NCBI RefSeq assembly: GCF_000283155.1
Contig: NW_004454170.1
Span: 15,619,984-15,683,983 of the forward strand
DNA length: 64,000 nt
Direction: 5' to 3'
Source: Ceratotherium simum simum
Taxonomy: Eukaryota > Chordata > Mammalia > Perissodactyla > Rhinocerotidae
The notes under the pieces are model-generated. The model ran no database searches and was not told the origin of the DNA. It saw only the letters and a program-made list of their open reading frames with translations. The position numbers were made by a program, and so were the translations under genes. Below, piece by piece: positions 9,091 through 21,437 of this stretch (its first letter is position 1; every line of letters begins with the position of its first letter).

Positions 9091-11980
9091 ATTTGTTTAC
9101 AGGTATTCCCCTAGGAGGAAACTGGAATCAAGATAAGTTCTATCAAATTCTATGCCCTTTATATCTTACTAAGTATTTCATATAAAAACTAAACTGAATG
9201 AACACTTTAGTCACTATTTGATCTGAGCATTTTTCATGCTAATTAAATACTGATTTTCTCTTTTATAAACTGATAGTTCTTCAAATTGCCCCAGTTCTTC
9301 TTTGACAAATATGTTCTTTGCTCACACACTATGCATAAAATACCTTCTTTTTTTCAGTTGGTACACAGAACCCAACCCTGATGCCAAACTCACAAACTAT
9401 CTTTCCTCACACTTCTATCTCCTTGCTTTTGAAGTTTCCAACTCAACCCCACAAGCATAATAAATATCTGAAAAACCACATGCACCAGTATCTAAAGCAC
9501 ATATAAAGGCCTACACTTAACCTTGGGGACTATCTCTCACACTCACCTTGACCTAGAATCAGCCTTGGAGGCCATCTTACATACCTTGAAATTTGAGCAC
9601 ATCTGCTCTCCGTCAGCTGTCTGATCTCAAGATCATAAAAGTTTGCAATATTACAAGTAAGAATCACCATTTTTAACCCCTGATTCCAGAAAACGGGCAG
9701 CTACACTGCTCCCTTACTGGTATGAGTCTGTCCTCTGGTGAAGGAGGGAGTCTTGCCTTCTCTGTTCCTTCTAGCCATCTACAGGTGTGCTCTGACAGAC
9801 TGGAAAAGAGTCTACAGGAGGCTCCCAGATCCAACAGTGTCAGGCGTACAATTCTGCCAGGGGGCTGGAACAAGACCTTTCCTTTCAGAAAGTGCTCCAC
9901 CTATCACTGTTTATTTGCCTTCAAAGGAGCACTGAAGCCAGGCCTCAGGGAAAGACACAGTGATTCTCTGGAGGTTGAGCCTATTTTGGTAATGATCTGT
10001 GAAAGTATGTCACCCTACTCAGACTTATGCTAACCACGTGCATCTTGATCCAAAACCTGAGACATGTGCTTGAACCATGGATGGCAAACATCAAATCAGG
10101 CTGAGGAGAGAGAATCTGGGATATGGAATCTATACCTTTTTTCCATCCTAGAATTTCTATTCTTCCCAACTTCTTTCATGAACCTCTCCCAGTTCTTCGT
10201 GGGCCATCAAGCTACCCCACAGTTCCTCTATTACTCCCATAAAGGACAGGAACATAGTAAATAAAACAAGGTGCCCCCAAATCCCTCCAAACAATGGAGG
10301 ATTATATATGAACATTATTTTACTGCATCAAACTATACAGAGTATATAGTTTCCCCCTTACTACTTGTTTATGAGGTCACTAAGAAAACTCCTACTCTTT
10401 TAATGTCTTCCCTCTCCTGTTTATCTTTTATATCCCCCCTTCTCCCTCCCTAGCTTTTCCCTTCCTCTCTATCCTATAGTACAGAGCCCCTTTTCTTCTT
10501 TATTATATAATTCTAAACACAGGCTCTGCCAATAACCCTAAGCTATTGCTGCATCATGCTGATTTGCACCAGCTGTGCCTTATGGTGGTTAACCCTACTT
10601 ATAACAGGGTCTCCTTAGATCTTCCTCTGAGAACGAGATTCCACATATACATCTAAAGTCATAACCAGTTGGGTGGAAACTGAGCCAAGAATAAATAGAT
10701 CCTGCTTTGAACTACCAAGCACATTGAATAAGAAAAAAAAAAAAAATACAACTGGAGGAAAGAAAAATGCTACCCAGAGTTGTAGCTTAAAGCTTTTCTT
10801 GGACACATACAACAAACTATAAAGATGATGTGCCCCCTCAAACATCACATTTCCAAATTTAATGCTAATTTTCTTAATATTAATGGGGGGAAGAGGCAGA
10901 TCAGGGCAGGGAGTGAAGGAAGGAAAGACTGTCATCATGAAGAAGTGACAATAAAAAGTATACTCCCAAATTAAGAGAGAGCGGCCAGGAACTTTATCAT
11001 GTAAGTAGAGTTTGTAAAGCTTAGACTCTGAGAATCTTATACAATTGTGAAAAACCAAGTGCAGAGAGCAACAGTCTGGAATTAGAGTATAATGATGTTA
11101 TTCTGCAACTTTGGGCAAATCACAATCTCAGATCATCAGTTTTCCTATCAACTCCTTCCCAGAGGAGTCACTGGCAAGGTCACCAGATGGTTTGTGTATA
11201 CTGAATTGTCTGGCCCGTTTATTTTCCATTATGAAACCATGTGTAACGGTCTTGTGTTTGAGCATGATCAGATATTGTGAGTGACTGTCTTTAGAATGTA
11301 ATCATCCTTCTTCATCTGTGCCCCAGTGAGACTGCGTTCCAGATTCTCCAAACCAAACTCCATTCATCCTATCTCCATAGGATAATGGACAAATGCCATT
11401 GGTTTTGTTAAAAGAAAAATCTTCCAGATTGTAAAATTATTTATTAGTTTCATAAACTCTGGCTAACCTCAAGATCAGGGACACAAACATGATCCATATG
11501 ATGCAAGAGGATATCAGCAGTCTAAAAAGAATATGATAAAGTTAACTTTTTATTACAAAGCTCATCTACTTACAAGTTAGGTTCCCAAAGGCTATCTTCC
11601 AGTCTGGTTCTCTGGGAGTCCAGGAGGTCATTAAACAAGCCACTGCTAATAATCTCCTGTTGATGGCAAGCAGAAATGGTATATTTCGGCTCAGGACAGC
11701 TTCAATCCATCTATGAAAGTTCTTAGGTTGAGAATGTGTAGGAGACAGAACTTCTATACTCAATTTATTCACTTGAAGTAGTTAGAGTAAGTTTCTGTGC
11801 ACTAAAAAGAGCAGCAACACGATTTTAGGCTCCCCAGAAAACACAGCATCCCATTAAACTTCAAGTACTGAATTCTCAGTTCCTAAACACCAACAACATT
11901 AGTGCAAAAATGGAGACCCCACCAACAGTGGCAGACAGGGGTCTTGGAGTTTTAGTGGACGAACTCGCCCTAGGAGGCAC
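9091..11980. other. Unique AT-rich DNA, no gene seen
   Basis: Nearly 2.9 kb without a repeat I can name. The longest frames (9722-10033 +, 10615-11058 -) lack known domains. The minus-strand frame contains a phenylalanine run from an A14 tract near 10733, so it is not a gene. Two or three short C/T-rich stretches could be worn L2. Confidence 0.45.
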
Positions 11981-11984
11981 AAGG

Positions 11985-12470
11985 CTTACACAGCCCTGCA
12001 TGATCTGACCCCTGCCCTCCTTTCGAGCCTCATCTTCCCCCACACCTCCTACCTTGAATCCTATCTTCCATCCATCTTGAACTATTCTGCATTCCCCGTC
12101 ACCTCTAGCCTCTATGCGTTTGCATGTGCTTTTCCCTCTGTATGTGCAAAGCACCTCCCTCCCCACCCATCTCTTGGTGTAGTTCACCCTATTCATTCTC
12201 CATGTCTCCTTTTATATATCACTTACTCCTACACATCATTAATTACTCTTAGCTTTTCCTAACCTCCCAAATTCAGGTAAAATGTGCCTCACACGTGTCC
12301 CCTTACAACCTGTATTTCTTTTCAATTGCTATGATCACATGTGTGATGCCTTTTTTTTTTAAATCTGTATTCCCCTGTGGATGGTAAGCTCCACCAGGTA
12401 AGGGTTACATCAGCCCTGTTCATAGGAGTTACTTAACAAATATTTATTGAGTAAATGACTCAATTCACTA
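11985..12470 (+). repeat. L2 LINE 3' end
   Basis: Plus-strand L2 order: 'gccctgcatgatctgacccc' at about 11992, 'tgcgtttgcatgtgcttttccctctg', and 'ggatggtaagctccaccagg' (the 'agaatgtaagctccatgag' block). It ends with 'caaatatttattgagtaaatgact' near 12440-12460. Confidence 0.85.
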
Positions 12471-12739
12471 TTCTATATTTACTAAGGTAGGAATTAATTT
12501 ATTTTATATGTTTTCTTTATTTAATGATACTTGTCATTATATTTAACCCTTTTGCTTTGACATTTAATTTTTAGAATTGTAAAAGATACAAAGAAACACA
12601 AATATTTGTAATCACGTTCATGTTACCACCATCTGGAATTGACAAATGTTAACAGTTTTGCATATTACTTCCAGTCTATTCAAGACTATTTTCAAAGACC
12701 CAAAACTCAAATGGTTTTGTGAACCATCCTGAGTTAGCT

Positions 12740-12965
12740 AGAGAGAGAAAAATGGAAACAATATTATTAAGCACGTGATTTGTGCCAACCATTGTCCTAG
12801 ATGGTTCATATACATTGCATATTTAACCTTCCCCAAAGAAGATTATCATCCACACTTTATTGATGAAGAAACTGAGACGTGGAGGATTAACTCCTGCCCA
12901 AGATAATATATCAAGTAAATGTCACTATATTCTAAACCAAGTTCTATCTAAATCCAAAATCCTTG
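12740..12965 (-). repeat. MIR SINE
   Basis: Reverse-complement MIR. It contains 'ttattgatgaagaaactgag' at about 12858-12877, preceded by the 'cattgtcctagatggttcatatac' 3' region and followed by 'taactcctgcccaagat'. Confidence 0.8.
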
Positions 12966-14400
12966 GGGCCTTCCCCCTTTATTGTCTAGATCCTCAAATC
13001 CTATCCATGTCTGGAAGGAATTTGTACTTTTTGAGGCAGATAATGTACTTTCACATATGTTATTCATTCATTTAAAAAAATGTCAATTAAATACCTACTA
13101 TGGGTCGTGTGCTATCTCATAAATGTGCAGAAAATTAAGTTAACCAGGGCACTGCATTCACAAGCATTCTGGTTAATTTAGCTGAAGAATGAGAAATTCA
13201 GTGGTGATATAATGGCATGGGAGTCTCTCCTCTGCAAAAGAAACACGCAACCATCAAGGCAATGAGAAAACAGCGTGAAAAGGCCGAATAGACCCCCACT
13301 GGTTAAGCAGGACAAATGGCAAGCTACATTCAGACTAGATGGCCCCTGAAAGTTTCTCCTGGTCCTATAATGACTGTAATGTTGTGGTTGTGGTGTGAAA
13401 GGACTTTACAAGGTGACTGGATATTTAAGAGTCATATTTATAACTTGGCTGTCACCTATGATTTCTACAGTGTCTATAACTTCATTTTCACAATTTAAAA
13501 AAAATGAAACCTAGGGATGAATAATTTGTCTCTTTTCTCTGTATATCTTCTCGGCTCCAGTTCACATTCTTATGGCTGCTTAATGGCGGGCACCTGCGTG
13601 GCTCTATAGTTCAGTTCTGGTACAGTTAAGCCTCTGCAACTTCTTTCTTGTGGTCCCTGCCTCCCATCAGAAAATGGATGACACCTTGTTCCCTGCACAA
13701 AAGGGATTACTTGTCGTTGTACGTGTACTTTGTATTGAGGGGCTTGCTACACCTCTTCCAGTAAGTTCTGAGTGTCTGGGAATCACTCACTTTCTTGATG
13801 ACAGTACTGTCAGCAGTTTGGACTTCTCTTAGAAAATTATAATACTTCTGGACTCACACTTGAAATCCTGGCTCTTTCTTGCTTTCCCACGCTCAATTAT
13901 TCCTTAAAAATAACTTCTCCTCCCACCTTGATATAGCACAATTCTTCCATCACAGTGTTTCAAGTCTCTGCCATTTTTAGCTTCCTTGATCAACATTTTT
14001 ACTTTGAAACAATTCAGATTTGTTCTTGCACTGCATCCATCTTACTTAAAATGAATGTTTTGAGGCAATGAGTCAGTTTATAAGCATGATTTCACCATCA
14101 GGGTAAACAAGGGTGGGTAGAGAGGTTATTTTGCTTACTGAGGACTCTTTTCATCAGGCTATTAGCTTTTATTGTCACCGTATTTTTACTATACACATAT
14201 GTTGTTGATTTCTCAGAAACTCAGTGAAATTGTAACAGTTCCTATTATTGGCAAGTACAAGCCACAGGATAAAACACATGGTTCTGCGCCTTGAGTCTGC
14301 CCTTTTATGACGCCAGTGAAAACACCACTAACCCCCAGAAATTCTGTCACTCCGGTGCTTTTCTCAGGGTAAGCATCAACATGTGAGATAGTTGTTTATC
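12966..14400. other. Unique DNA with a weak L2 trace, no gene seen
   Basis: A trace of L2 3' end on the minus strand is possible at 13060-13130 (attcattcattt...aatacctactatgg). The remainder shows no repeat, splice-bounded open block or promoter that I can support. Confidence 0.45.
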
Positions 14401-14404
14401 TGTC

Positions 14405-14755
14405 CGTTCCTTTGTTCATTCATTCATTCAACAAACATCTCAACAGTGTAGTGATGTAACTTTGAACGACAAACACAGTTTCTCATGTTAGCAGCTCATA
14501 ATATACTGGAAAAGAATATAAAATAAGTGATTGCCATATAATGTGATAAATGTACATAAAGGAAACATAGGGTGCTAAAAAAAAAAAGTAAGAATAAAAT
14601 GATAAAATGACAAGGGCATACAACGTGGTCTGCAGAGATCAGGGAAAATTCCCAGAGTCTGGAGGATGGGTAGGAGTTAGCTAGGAAAAGGGAAAGGAAG
14701 GGTGTTCTAAACAGAGAGAACAGCATGATGTGCAAAGGCACTGAGGCTACCAATA
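14405..14755 (-). repeat. L2 LINE 3' fragment
   Basis: It starts 'gttcattcattcattcaaca' at about 14414, then contains 'gataaatgtacataaaggaa'. It ends with 'acagagagaacagcatgatg' and 'gtgcaaaggcactgaggc' near 14710-14750, in the order of minus-strand L2. The 75-90 aa frame on this strand is an AT-rich artefact. Confidence 0.85.
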
Positions 14756-16110
14756 CCAGAGTGCAAGTTTTTAAAGAATGAAACTCTTTCCTATCAGTGA
14801 TAACCCCCTACCAAATCTCTACCTTTATGAAATTTTCTTCATCTACAAAATTTCCTGAGATTCCTAGACTAGGTTTATCATCAAGTAAAGCAGGTGAATT
14901 TCTCAGACACCAGGTCATAGGAGAATTTTATAGTGAAGATTTTGAACTATTTTCTCTTCTAGGCCTCTGAGAAAGGATGGGCCTTTGAATTAGCAACTCC
15001 CTGTTGTGGGAAGAAGTACAACCTCTCCCAAACAAATCTTTCCTTTCTAATCCAAGGAAAAATTTAAATAATGTCACTTCTTCCTCATATTTGCCCCCTC
15101 AAAGGAGAGAGAAGACTGAAGGACAGATGACACTTCCTTTCCCTTTCATGGGAACATTTCAGTTTGTAAGCTCTTCTCTCCCCATCCCCTGCTTGTTTAT
15201 TGCCTCATGCCAAGCTTGTCCTGACACAGTGGAGTTTTCAAGGAAATAAAAAGAGACCCAGTGGTTTACAGTAAACACATCTGGGGAAACGACGGGCCGA
15301 AACAGAACTGCTTTGCAAGCTTTTTCTTGGAGACCTAAGACCCCCATGAATGCAAGCCCCATGAATGAATGACTTCCAGGTCCTCGAGAAACTGGTCTTC
15401 TTTTCTTTCTTTTTTCCTAAATTTACCTGGAGTTTCCTTTACTCTCTGTACCAAAATGCAAAGAAGTGTTCACATCTGGTATGGTGAAGCCAGGGTTCAT
15501 TCTGGGACTGGGAGCCAAACAGAGCAGGCCAAATTGGTTGCAAATGTCTAAGAAATTTTTACAGGAGAAAGTTCTCTACATATCAATCCTGTCTTCTTTT
15601 ATCCTCTTAGAGGAGTTTGCCTTTTCCCATTCAAATAACTGTCACATGAGGAATCTGAATCAGCAGCCAGGATAGTACAAGGTTTAGAAGCCAGCCTGTC
15701 AACTCTGAGTCATAAACACTGCCCCTGAGGAGCACGCTGCTGCCTGGAGTGTCACCCACCACACACACAGGGGAGAGAGGGAGTAGAGCTGAGTGGTTCT
15801 GAAACACGCACGACCACCGCCCCAAAATAATTTGTATATCTCAGCACAATGCTGGTTGTTTGGGGTTGACTGTCTTCGTCCCTGAAAGATCACCCTGTAG
15901 GGACCTCGGTGAGGGCAGTCTCGTTGGGCTCGGGCAGCTGTGTCTGCCAGTTCAAATTCTGCAGGCATTGAAAAACAGAAAGGATCCTGGAGTGTGGGGC
16001 CTTGCAGAAGGTGGGGGAAAACCTGAATTCGGGCAACAGGTCAAAAGCAACTGTTGTACAAATGGTAGGCCAGTATGGTGTAACATTTTGTACTCTCCCC
16101 CCCTCACTGA
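14756..16110. other. Unique DNA; CpG-retaining block at 15770-15960
   Basis: No gene is recognised. The stretch around 15805-15935 keeps seven or more CpG dinucleotides (for example cgcacgaccaccgcccc and ggacctcggtgagggcagtc), unlike its neighbours. Minus-strand frames of 64 and 89 aa overlap it in different registers and look random. Confidence 0.4.
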
Positions 16111-16117
16111 TTCATTC

Positions 16118-16322
16118 AATAATAATAAAAGTCTCTATGTATTGTTTATTATGTAGGAGGTGCTGTTCTAAGCAGTTGACACATTATAACTCAATTAACT
16201 CTCACAACATCCCTGTTAGTATACCCTTTTCACAGATGAAGAAACTGAAGTATAGAAAGACTAAGAAATTTGATGAGGTTGCACAGCCGGTCTGGCTCCA
16301 GAGTTCATGTCTCAGTCCCTCT
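16118..16322 (-). repeat. MIR SINE
   Basis: Reverse-complement MIR: 'ttttcacagatgaagaaact' at about 16227-16246 and 'gaggttgcacagccggtctg' are the usual 'ttttacagatgaggaaactga' and 'aaggtcacacagc' blocks. Confidence 0.88.
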
Positions 16323-16324
16323 GT

Positions 16325-16615
16325 ATATTCTCTCTATTCAATAAATGTTTATTAAGTACCTCCTATGTGCCAAACACTGTGTATAACACTGGACACATAC
16401 AGATGAATATGACAGAGGCCCTGTGCTTCAGGAGCTTACATTCTATTTTGGGAGACAGCAATATAAAAATATACGGACACCATACGTGTGATGAGTCTTA
16501 TGAGCGAGATCACCAGAGGTGTCACGCTCTGGGACCACGCAGTAGGGTCAGTGACCCTGACCAGAGGGGTCAAGGATATCTTCCTTGAAGAGGTGATCCT
16601 TGAGCACCTTCTATC
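16325..16615 (-). repeat. L2 LINE 3' fragment
   Basis: It begins 'attcaataaatgtttattaa' at about 16337, followed by 'cctatgtgccaaacactgtg', 'aggagcttacattctatttt' and 'gaagaggtgatccttgagca'. It directly abuts the MIR to its left. Confidence 0.88.
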
Positions 16616-17404
16616 ACCAACACTAACATGTAACCATAATAAAAGTGTTGATATCTGGAGTATCCTCCTTTAGTTTAGACTATGAAACTTATTGAAAATG
16701 TCATGCCATAGCTCACATGGTCTTACACTGGGCAACGTGGGACTCTGGCAACAAGAGCCAATGGATAAAAATAAGAAGATACAAAGTGGGTAGATTGGAG
16801 CTGGAGAGACTTCCCTGATAACAGGTGTGCACCCCATGGTGATAGCAGACCATTCAGTGAGCAGTGTCTCAAGGGCATAGGAAAACTCCGATGTGATTCT
16901 GGCAGGCTTTAATATCCAAAGAAGCAACAGGAGTTCAGGGAATGGGTGAAAATATCCAGGTTCCAAACAATCAGACTGTTCACAATTGGACCCCAATCAA
17001 TAGCTTGGGGTATCTGGAGCAGAGCTCAGTGAAGCAGAAAAGTGAGCTACAAAGAGCTTAGCAGAGTTTTAGCGCTCTATTTAAATAGGATGGAGTTAAG
17101 GGCAGGGTACCGTCTCCGTGAGATACTGGGATACTGTATGAGAGAACTGAGATGGAAGCCCGGTCATGGACACTGAGGACAACACTTTGAGAAATGGAAG
17201 AAAGTGATGACCTAGTGGGCATGTCGGTGTTTGTTCACACCAGACACTGCAGAGCCAAGCTCTGTGAGAACAAGATTGGTACCACTTATTGAGCTAAGGA
17301 TGCTGCCCTGGCCAGGATTGGTTGAAGTCTGTGCAGGGAAACCAAATGTAGAATCAGACTGATTTAAACAATTTTGGTAGATAGCTTCACAAGGAGATAA
17401 GAGT
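16616..17404. other. Unique DNA, no gene seen
   Basis: No repeat or exon is recognised. The 108-aa minus-strand frame at 16670-16996 has no motif I know. Confidence 0.45.
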
Positions 17405-17612
17405 ATAAAATGAAGAGAGACAAACTTGAGTTTGAATCTTCCTCTGCTACTTACCAGCTATGTATCTTTGAGCACGTGCCTTAACCTCTAATCTTCAAAA
17501 TCTTGATGAAAAATGCACCCAAGGCTGCAACAATTAAATATATTGGTGAATATGAAAGTGCCAAGTACAGTTCTTGACACATAGTAGGGGCTCAATAAAT
17601 GATATTTTTCCT
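17405..17612 (+). repeat. MIR SINE
   Basis: Plus-strand MIR: 'gagtttgaatcttcctctgc', 'tacttaccagctatgtatct', 'ccttaacctctaatcttcaaaat', and the 3' end 'cacatagtaggggctcaata' at about 17577-17597. Confidence 0.92.
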
Positions 17613-18649
17613 TCCTTACAGACTCCAGCTGAATATTATTCAGTCTCAATATTCCATTTCTCTACTACTGATGATATATCTACTTTATTCATCTCAGTAA
17701 AAATACTTCAAAGCAAACTTCCTAGACAGGACATTTCCATCCCTTTGACTCATGTTAAAATTTGTGGTGAGAGAAAAAGAAACTCATTCAGACTCACAAA
17801 GAAGAACCCTACTTCTGTCATCAAACCACAGCCCTTAAGTTCAGCAAAGAACTGGCTCTTCAAAGATTAATACAATGCACTCCCACTGCTTGTCCAAATT
17901 GTCATCCAGTTTTTTTTTTTAATTCCATCTCTTCCTGTCCCTCAGATGAGTATGATTTAATCTCCAAAGCATGCATGATGAACACATTACTATTTCCTCT
18001 TCCAAGAATGTGATGTTACAATGTGGGCCCCATTCCTGAGCTAGATAAAGAGGAAGAGGTCATATGTCCAGTCTCCATACAGGCATTAACCAGTTTAACT
18101 TCACACAGAGAACATCTCTGTTCCATAGCCACAGAGAACATTGCTTATCTTGGCAGCTTTTTCACAAATGTAAAACATTGAACACAGATAAGTCCAGTGC
18201 ATGGTGGATGACTCAATGCAAATTCAATCAGCAATGACACACACACAAAAAATCACCACCACTTAATGCTATCCAACGGTGAATCAAATGAATCACCTTT
18301 GTACTCAGAGATGGCAATATTTTGGTTGATGCTACAATTTAGAGAAACAACATATTACTATGAAATCATGATTACATGATTACATAATTACCTTGAAAAT
18401 GATTCATCAATCAGTCATCAGGTACCTATTTCAACCAGCAGTATGCCAGTGCTTTGGGCTTTATAAGTGAAGTAGAATTAAAACTAATGGACAGGGTCTC
18501 AAGGACAGACAGTCTAGCTGGAGAGAGAGAATTCCCAACATGAAAAAAAGAACAACCCCAAACAATCCCCAGATGAGCATTGACTAGCACAGTGTAGACA
18601 GAGAAGAAAGAGACCCTAGTGGGCTGGAACGGTTTAAAAGTGTTGTAGG
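17613..18649. other. Unique AT-rich DNA, no gene seen
   Basis: It has no recognised repeat apart from short A or T runs, and no coding signal. Confidence 0.45.
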
Positions 18650-19165
18650 CCATCCTTCACATTTCTGACAGAGTAGCATTTCTAAAAAACAAATCTGACC
18701 ACGTCACTTCCCCGCCTCAAACCTTCACTGACTCCCCACGACCTGCAGGATCATTTCTGAATTTCTGAGTGAGGCACAGAAGACTTTTCATTATTTGGTC
18801 CCTCTCGGCTTCGTCTCTTGTCATTCTTCTTTTGCTACAGACACTCCAAACTGCAGGACATTCTCTCTAACACTGGCCTGTACACAGTTTTCCCTCTTCC
18901 AGGAATATTTGCTGAGTCCCCTTCTAAACTCCCCTTTGCTGGGCTAATTTCTACTTTTCCTTTAAGAAGCAACTCAAGTATTACCTCTCTGGGAAGCTCT
19001 CTTTCCCTGACACCCACACCTCCATAAGCATACTCGCACCCATGCTGGATTACAGCTCCATGCTCTAGGCTCTCAAAACACCTTCGCACATATTTATCAT
19101 AGCACTCATCACACTGTGCTGCAATTATTGATTTATTTAACTCTGTTCCCCCTCCCTGTTTCCCA
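18650..19165 (+). repeat. L2 LINE 3' half
   Basis: Plus-strand L2: 'ctgaccacgtcacttccccg', 'ttcactgactccccacgacc', 'tttggtccctctcggcttcg', 'ccctcttccaggaatatttg', 'agcaactcaagtattacctc' and 'cacatatttatcatagcact'. These are in the consensus order over about 500 bp. Antisense and sense frames of 69-123 aa in it are by-products. Confidence 0.88.
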
Positions 19166-19350
19166 TTTTTTGAGATCAACCTTATTGAGGCATAATTGAC
19201 ATACAATAAAATATGTCCATTTTAAGTGTATAGTTCGATTAGTTTTGACAAATATGTACACTCATGTAACCACCATGACCACCAAAGGATAGAATGTTTT
19301 CATCATCATAAGAACATGTCCAATCTCCTCACTGCTCCCTTGCTCATTTT
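19166..19350 (-). repeat. L1 3' UTR fragment (old L1)
   Basis: 'ttattgaggcataattgaca', 'gtgtatagttcgattagttttgac' and 'ccaccatgaccaccaaagga' match the reverse complement of an old L1M-type 3' UTR. Related sequence recurs at 40480-40620 and 42660-42773. Confidence 0.75.
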
Positions 19351-19764
19351 AAAAAATAAAAGTTATTGAGATTTTATAAAGACATTTATTTTTCATACTT
19401 GACCATTCTGTAAAGGTCATTATTTTCTACTATATGCAGGTATTATTTATAATTCAAAAATTAAATATTTATATTTCAATGGTATATTTAGAGTAGTTAA
19501 AAATTAATGACTACATTGAAGATGAAATAATATTTTAATTTCGAATATATTTGACAGACTGATTTGTGCCTGCACAAAATTTGTGAATGATTGTAAGAAG
19601 TCAGCTATGAATATTCAGGCACAAGAAGGTACTTAACTAAATGTGGCCAAAAATAATAAAGATGCAACATTATCTAGATGACACTTTCTGACCAAGTGAA
19701 ATAATTTTTAAAAATAAGTTTACAAAACATATTTTTAAGATAGACTTAAATAACTCACAGAAGA
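19351..19764. other. AT-rich DNA, no gene seen
   Basis: Strongly AT-rich (for example 19380-19560). There is no repeat family I can name and no open frame. Confidence 0.4.
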
Positions 19765-20005
19765 GTGTAGGACTCACATTTCCAGCAGTATGGTGGACTG
19801 AATCGCCTAATTAACTCTCCCACTAAAAACAACTAAAATATGCTTGATAAAATAAAACCATAATACCTTTTTCAATATATTGGTAGGCTAGTAAGAAATT
19901 AAGAACTCTTAAAAATCAAAACCTATATGAAAGCAGAACCCACAGAGACAAGCATTGAAGTCAGCTTCCATTTAGAGGGCACTGGCCAAACCAGATAAAC
20001 TGAAG

Positions 20006-20480
20006 CTTTGTTTTTTGTGACACTTATATAACTGCCCACCAAAATTCAATTTGTGCTTTCTCTTCCATAATATTGAGTCATCACTAGTAGGTGGCTGCCC
20101 AGCCAGAGATCACATTTCCCCACCACACCTCCCTCACATCTATGTGGGGCAATGGGACTAGTTCTCGGTGATAGAATGTAGAGTGATATAACGCATGTCA
20201 CTCCTGGTCCAAGAGGGTTAAGAACTGTGTCTTCTTCAATCTCTTTTTTTGCTAATTGCTAGCTGAACACAGAAGATTCCCAGGCCTCAGAGGATGGTGG
20301 GGCTACAAGAAGGAAGTAATCTGAGTCCCTGAATCACCATATGGAGAAAAGCTGCATTCTCATGAGAAATACCTAAATTGGACTACTATGTGATTGAGAA
20401 ATAAACTTGTATTGTGTTAAGCCACTTAAATTTTTGGCTGTGTTTGTTATGGCATTAGTGTTATTCTAATATAGATTTTA
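20006..20480 (+). repeat. Old repeat inside HAL1, ending in 'aataaacttgtattgtgttaag'-type tail
   Basis: It contains 'gactagttctcggtgatagaatg', 'aggatggtggggctacaaga', 'tgagtccctgaatcaccata' and 'aaataaacttgtattgtgtt', then 'gtttgttatggcat'. This is a common mammalian repeat 3' end. I cannot fix its family name by eye. It separates the 5' HAL1 part from the rest. Confidence 0.55.
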
Positions 20481-20991
20481 TTACTTTAAAAGACACAAGG
20501 AAGAATAGACAAAGCCCAGTGCTAGCTTAAGAGAGAAAATCTACAGAGAATTTCCACTGCATGAAACTGGGACCCCAAAATGTCTTTCCCTCAGCATTAA
20601 GGTGAACTAGAAATGAAATGCCCTCCATGACAATACAAGGAAAGGTGCTTATCTTGAAATATGATGCTGAATAGGGGCAAGGAGGGGAGTGTCATTTCCC
20701 CTTATAATTAATTATGATAAGCATACCCATCCATAGGTTTCCAGCCTGTATTCACATTGAATGGTCTGAAAAAAACCTCAAGCTAAGAATTTAGAAGTGA
20801 ATGCAAATTCTCTCTGGAGAAAACTCCCTTCAATCCAAGAAAAATGAACCCACAGTCAAAAATCATAAAACTAACAAAGAAACCAAACACCATGTGCAAG
20901 AGCCAACAGAAAGAACAGATAGTAGAATAAGTAGAAAAAGAATAGCTGTTAGAATTGCCAATTCAGAATATAAAACAATTATATTTAATAT

Positions 20992-21437
20992 TGTTGAGAA
21001 ACACTCCTTCATGAGTCTCCCTTGTTCCTGCATGTCTTGCTTTGTATGCCAAAAAACCAAGGCCCTGGCTGATCTTTACCAAGACCATTTTTCAGGCCTG
21101 TGTTTGCGGCAAGTAACCTTAAAGGATAACGTAATGTCTCCCACTAGGAGAAAGAGCAGGCTTGCTTCCTGTCTACTATAAACTGGCAACTTTCCCAATG
21201 TCAGTGATCCTCTCCTGTGCAGACAGCTATCCAGGCCCATCTGTATCATTCCTGTAGGAATTGAGACATGGGGAACCAAAACAAACATGCTGACACTCTG
21301 GCTACTGCTTCTTCTGTAAGTAATAAAGTCTTTTGTCTCTGAGACAAGAATCTCATGTCTTCTTTCAGCATCTACACAACTGTGGCAAGCTAATTTGCAA
21401 ATAGCATAAAATCTCATACCCTTCACAGTTCTTGACA
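20992..21437 (+). mobile_element. Solo LTR of an endogenous retrovirus (446 bp)
   Basis: It begins TGTTGAGAA and ends TTCTTGACA, an imperfect inverted terminal repeat of the TG...CA type. It is flanked by aatat (20987-20991) and aatag (21438-21442), a 5-bp target duplication with one mismatch. Inside are a TATA-like TATAAA at 21177-21182 and a polyadenylation signal AATAAA at 21322-21327, the expected U3-R-U5 order for plus orientation. No internal retroviral sequence remains, so the provirus was lost by LTR-LTR recombination. A 5-bp duplication points to the ERV3/MaLR or ERV1 groups; the family is undecided. Confidence 0.8.

Noticed and set aside
10615..11058. 147-codon minus-strand frame
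   Set aside because: It includes a phenylalanine run from an A14 tract and AT-driven residues, with no motif and no neighbouring exon.
18426..19206. Frames of 69-123 codons around 18.4-19.2 kb
   Set aside because: They lie in an L2 3' half whose consensus blocks explain the sequence.
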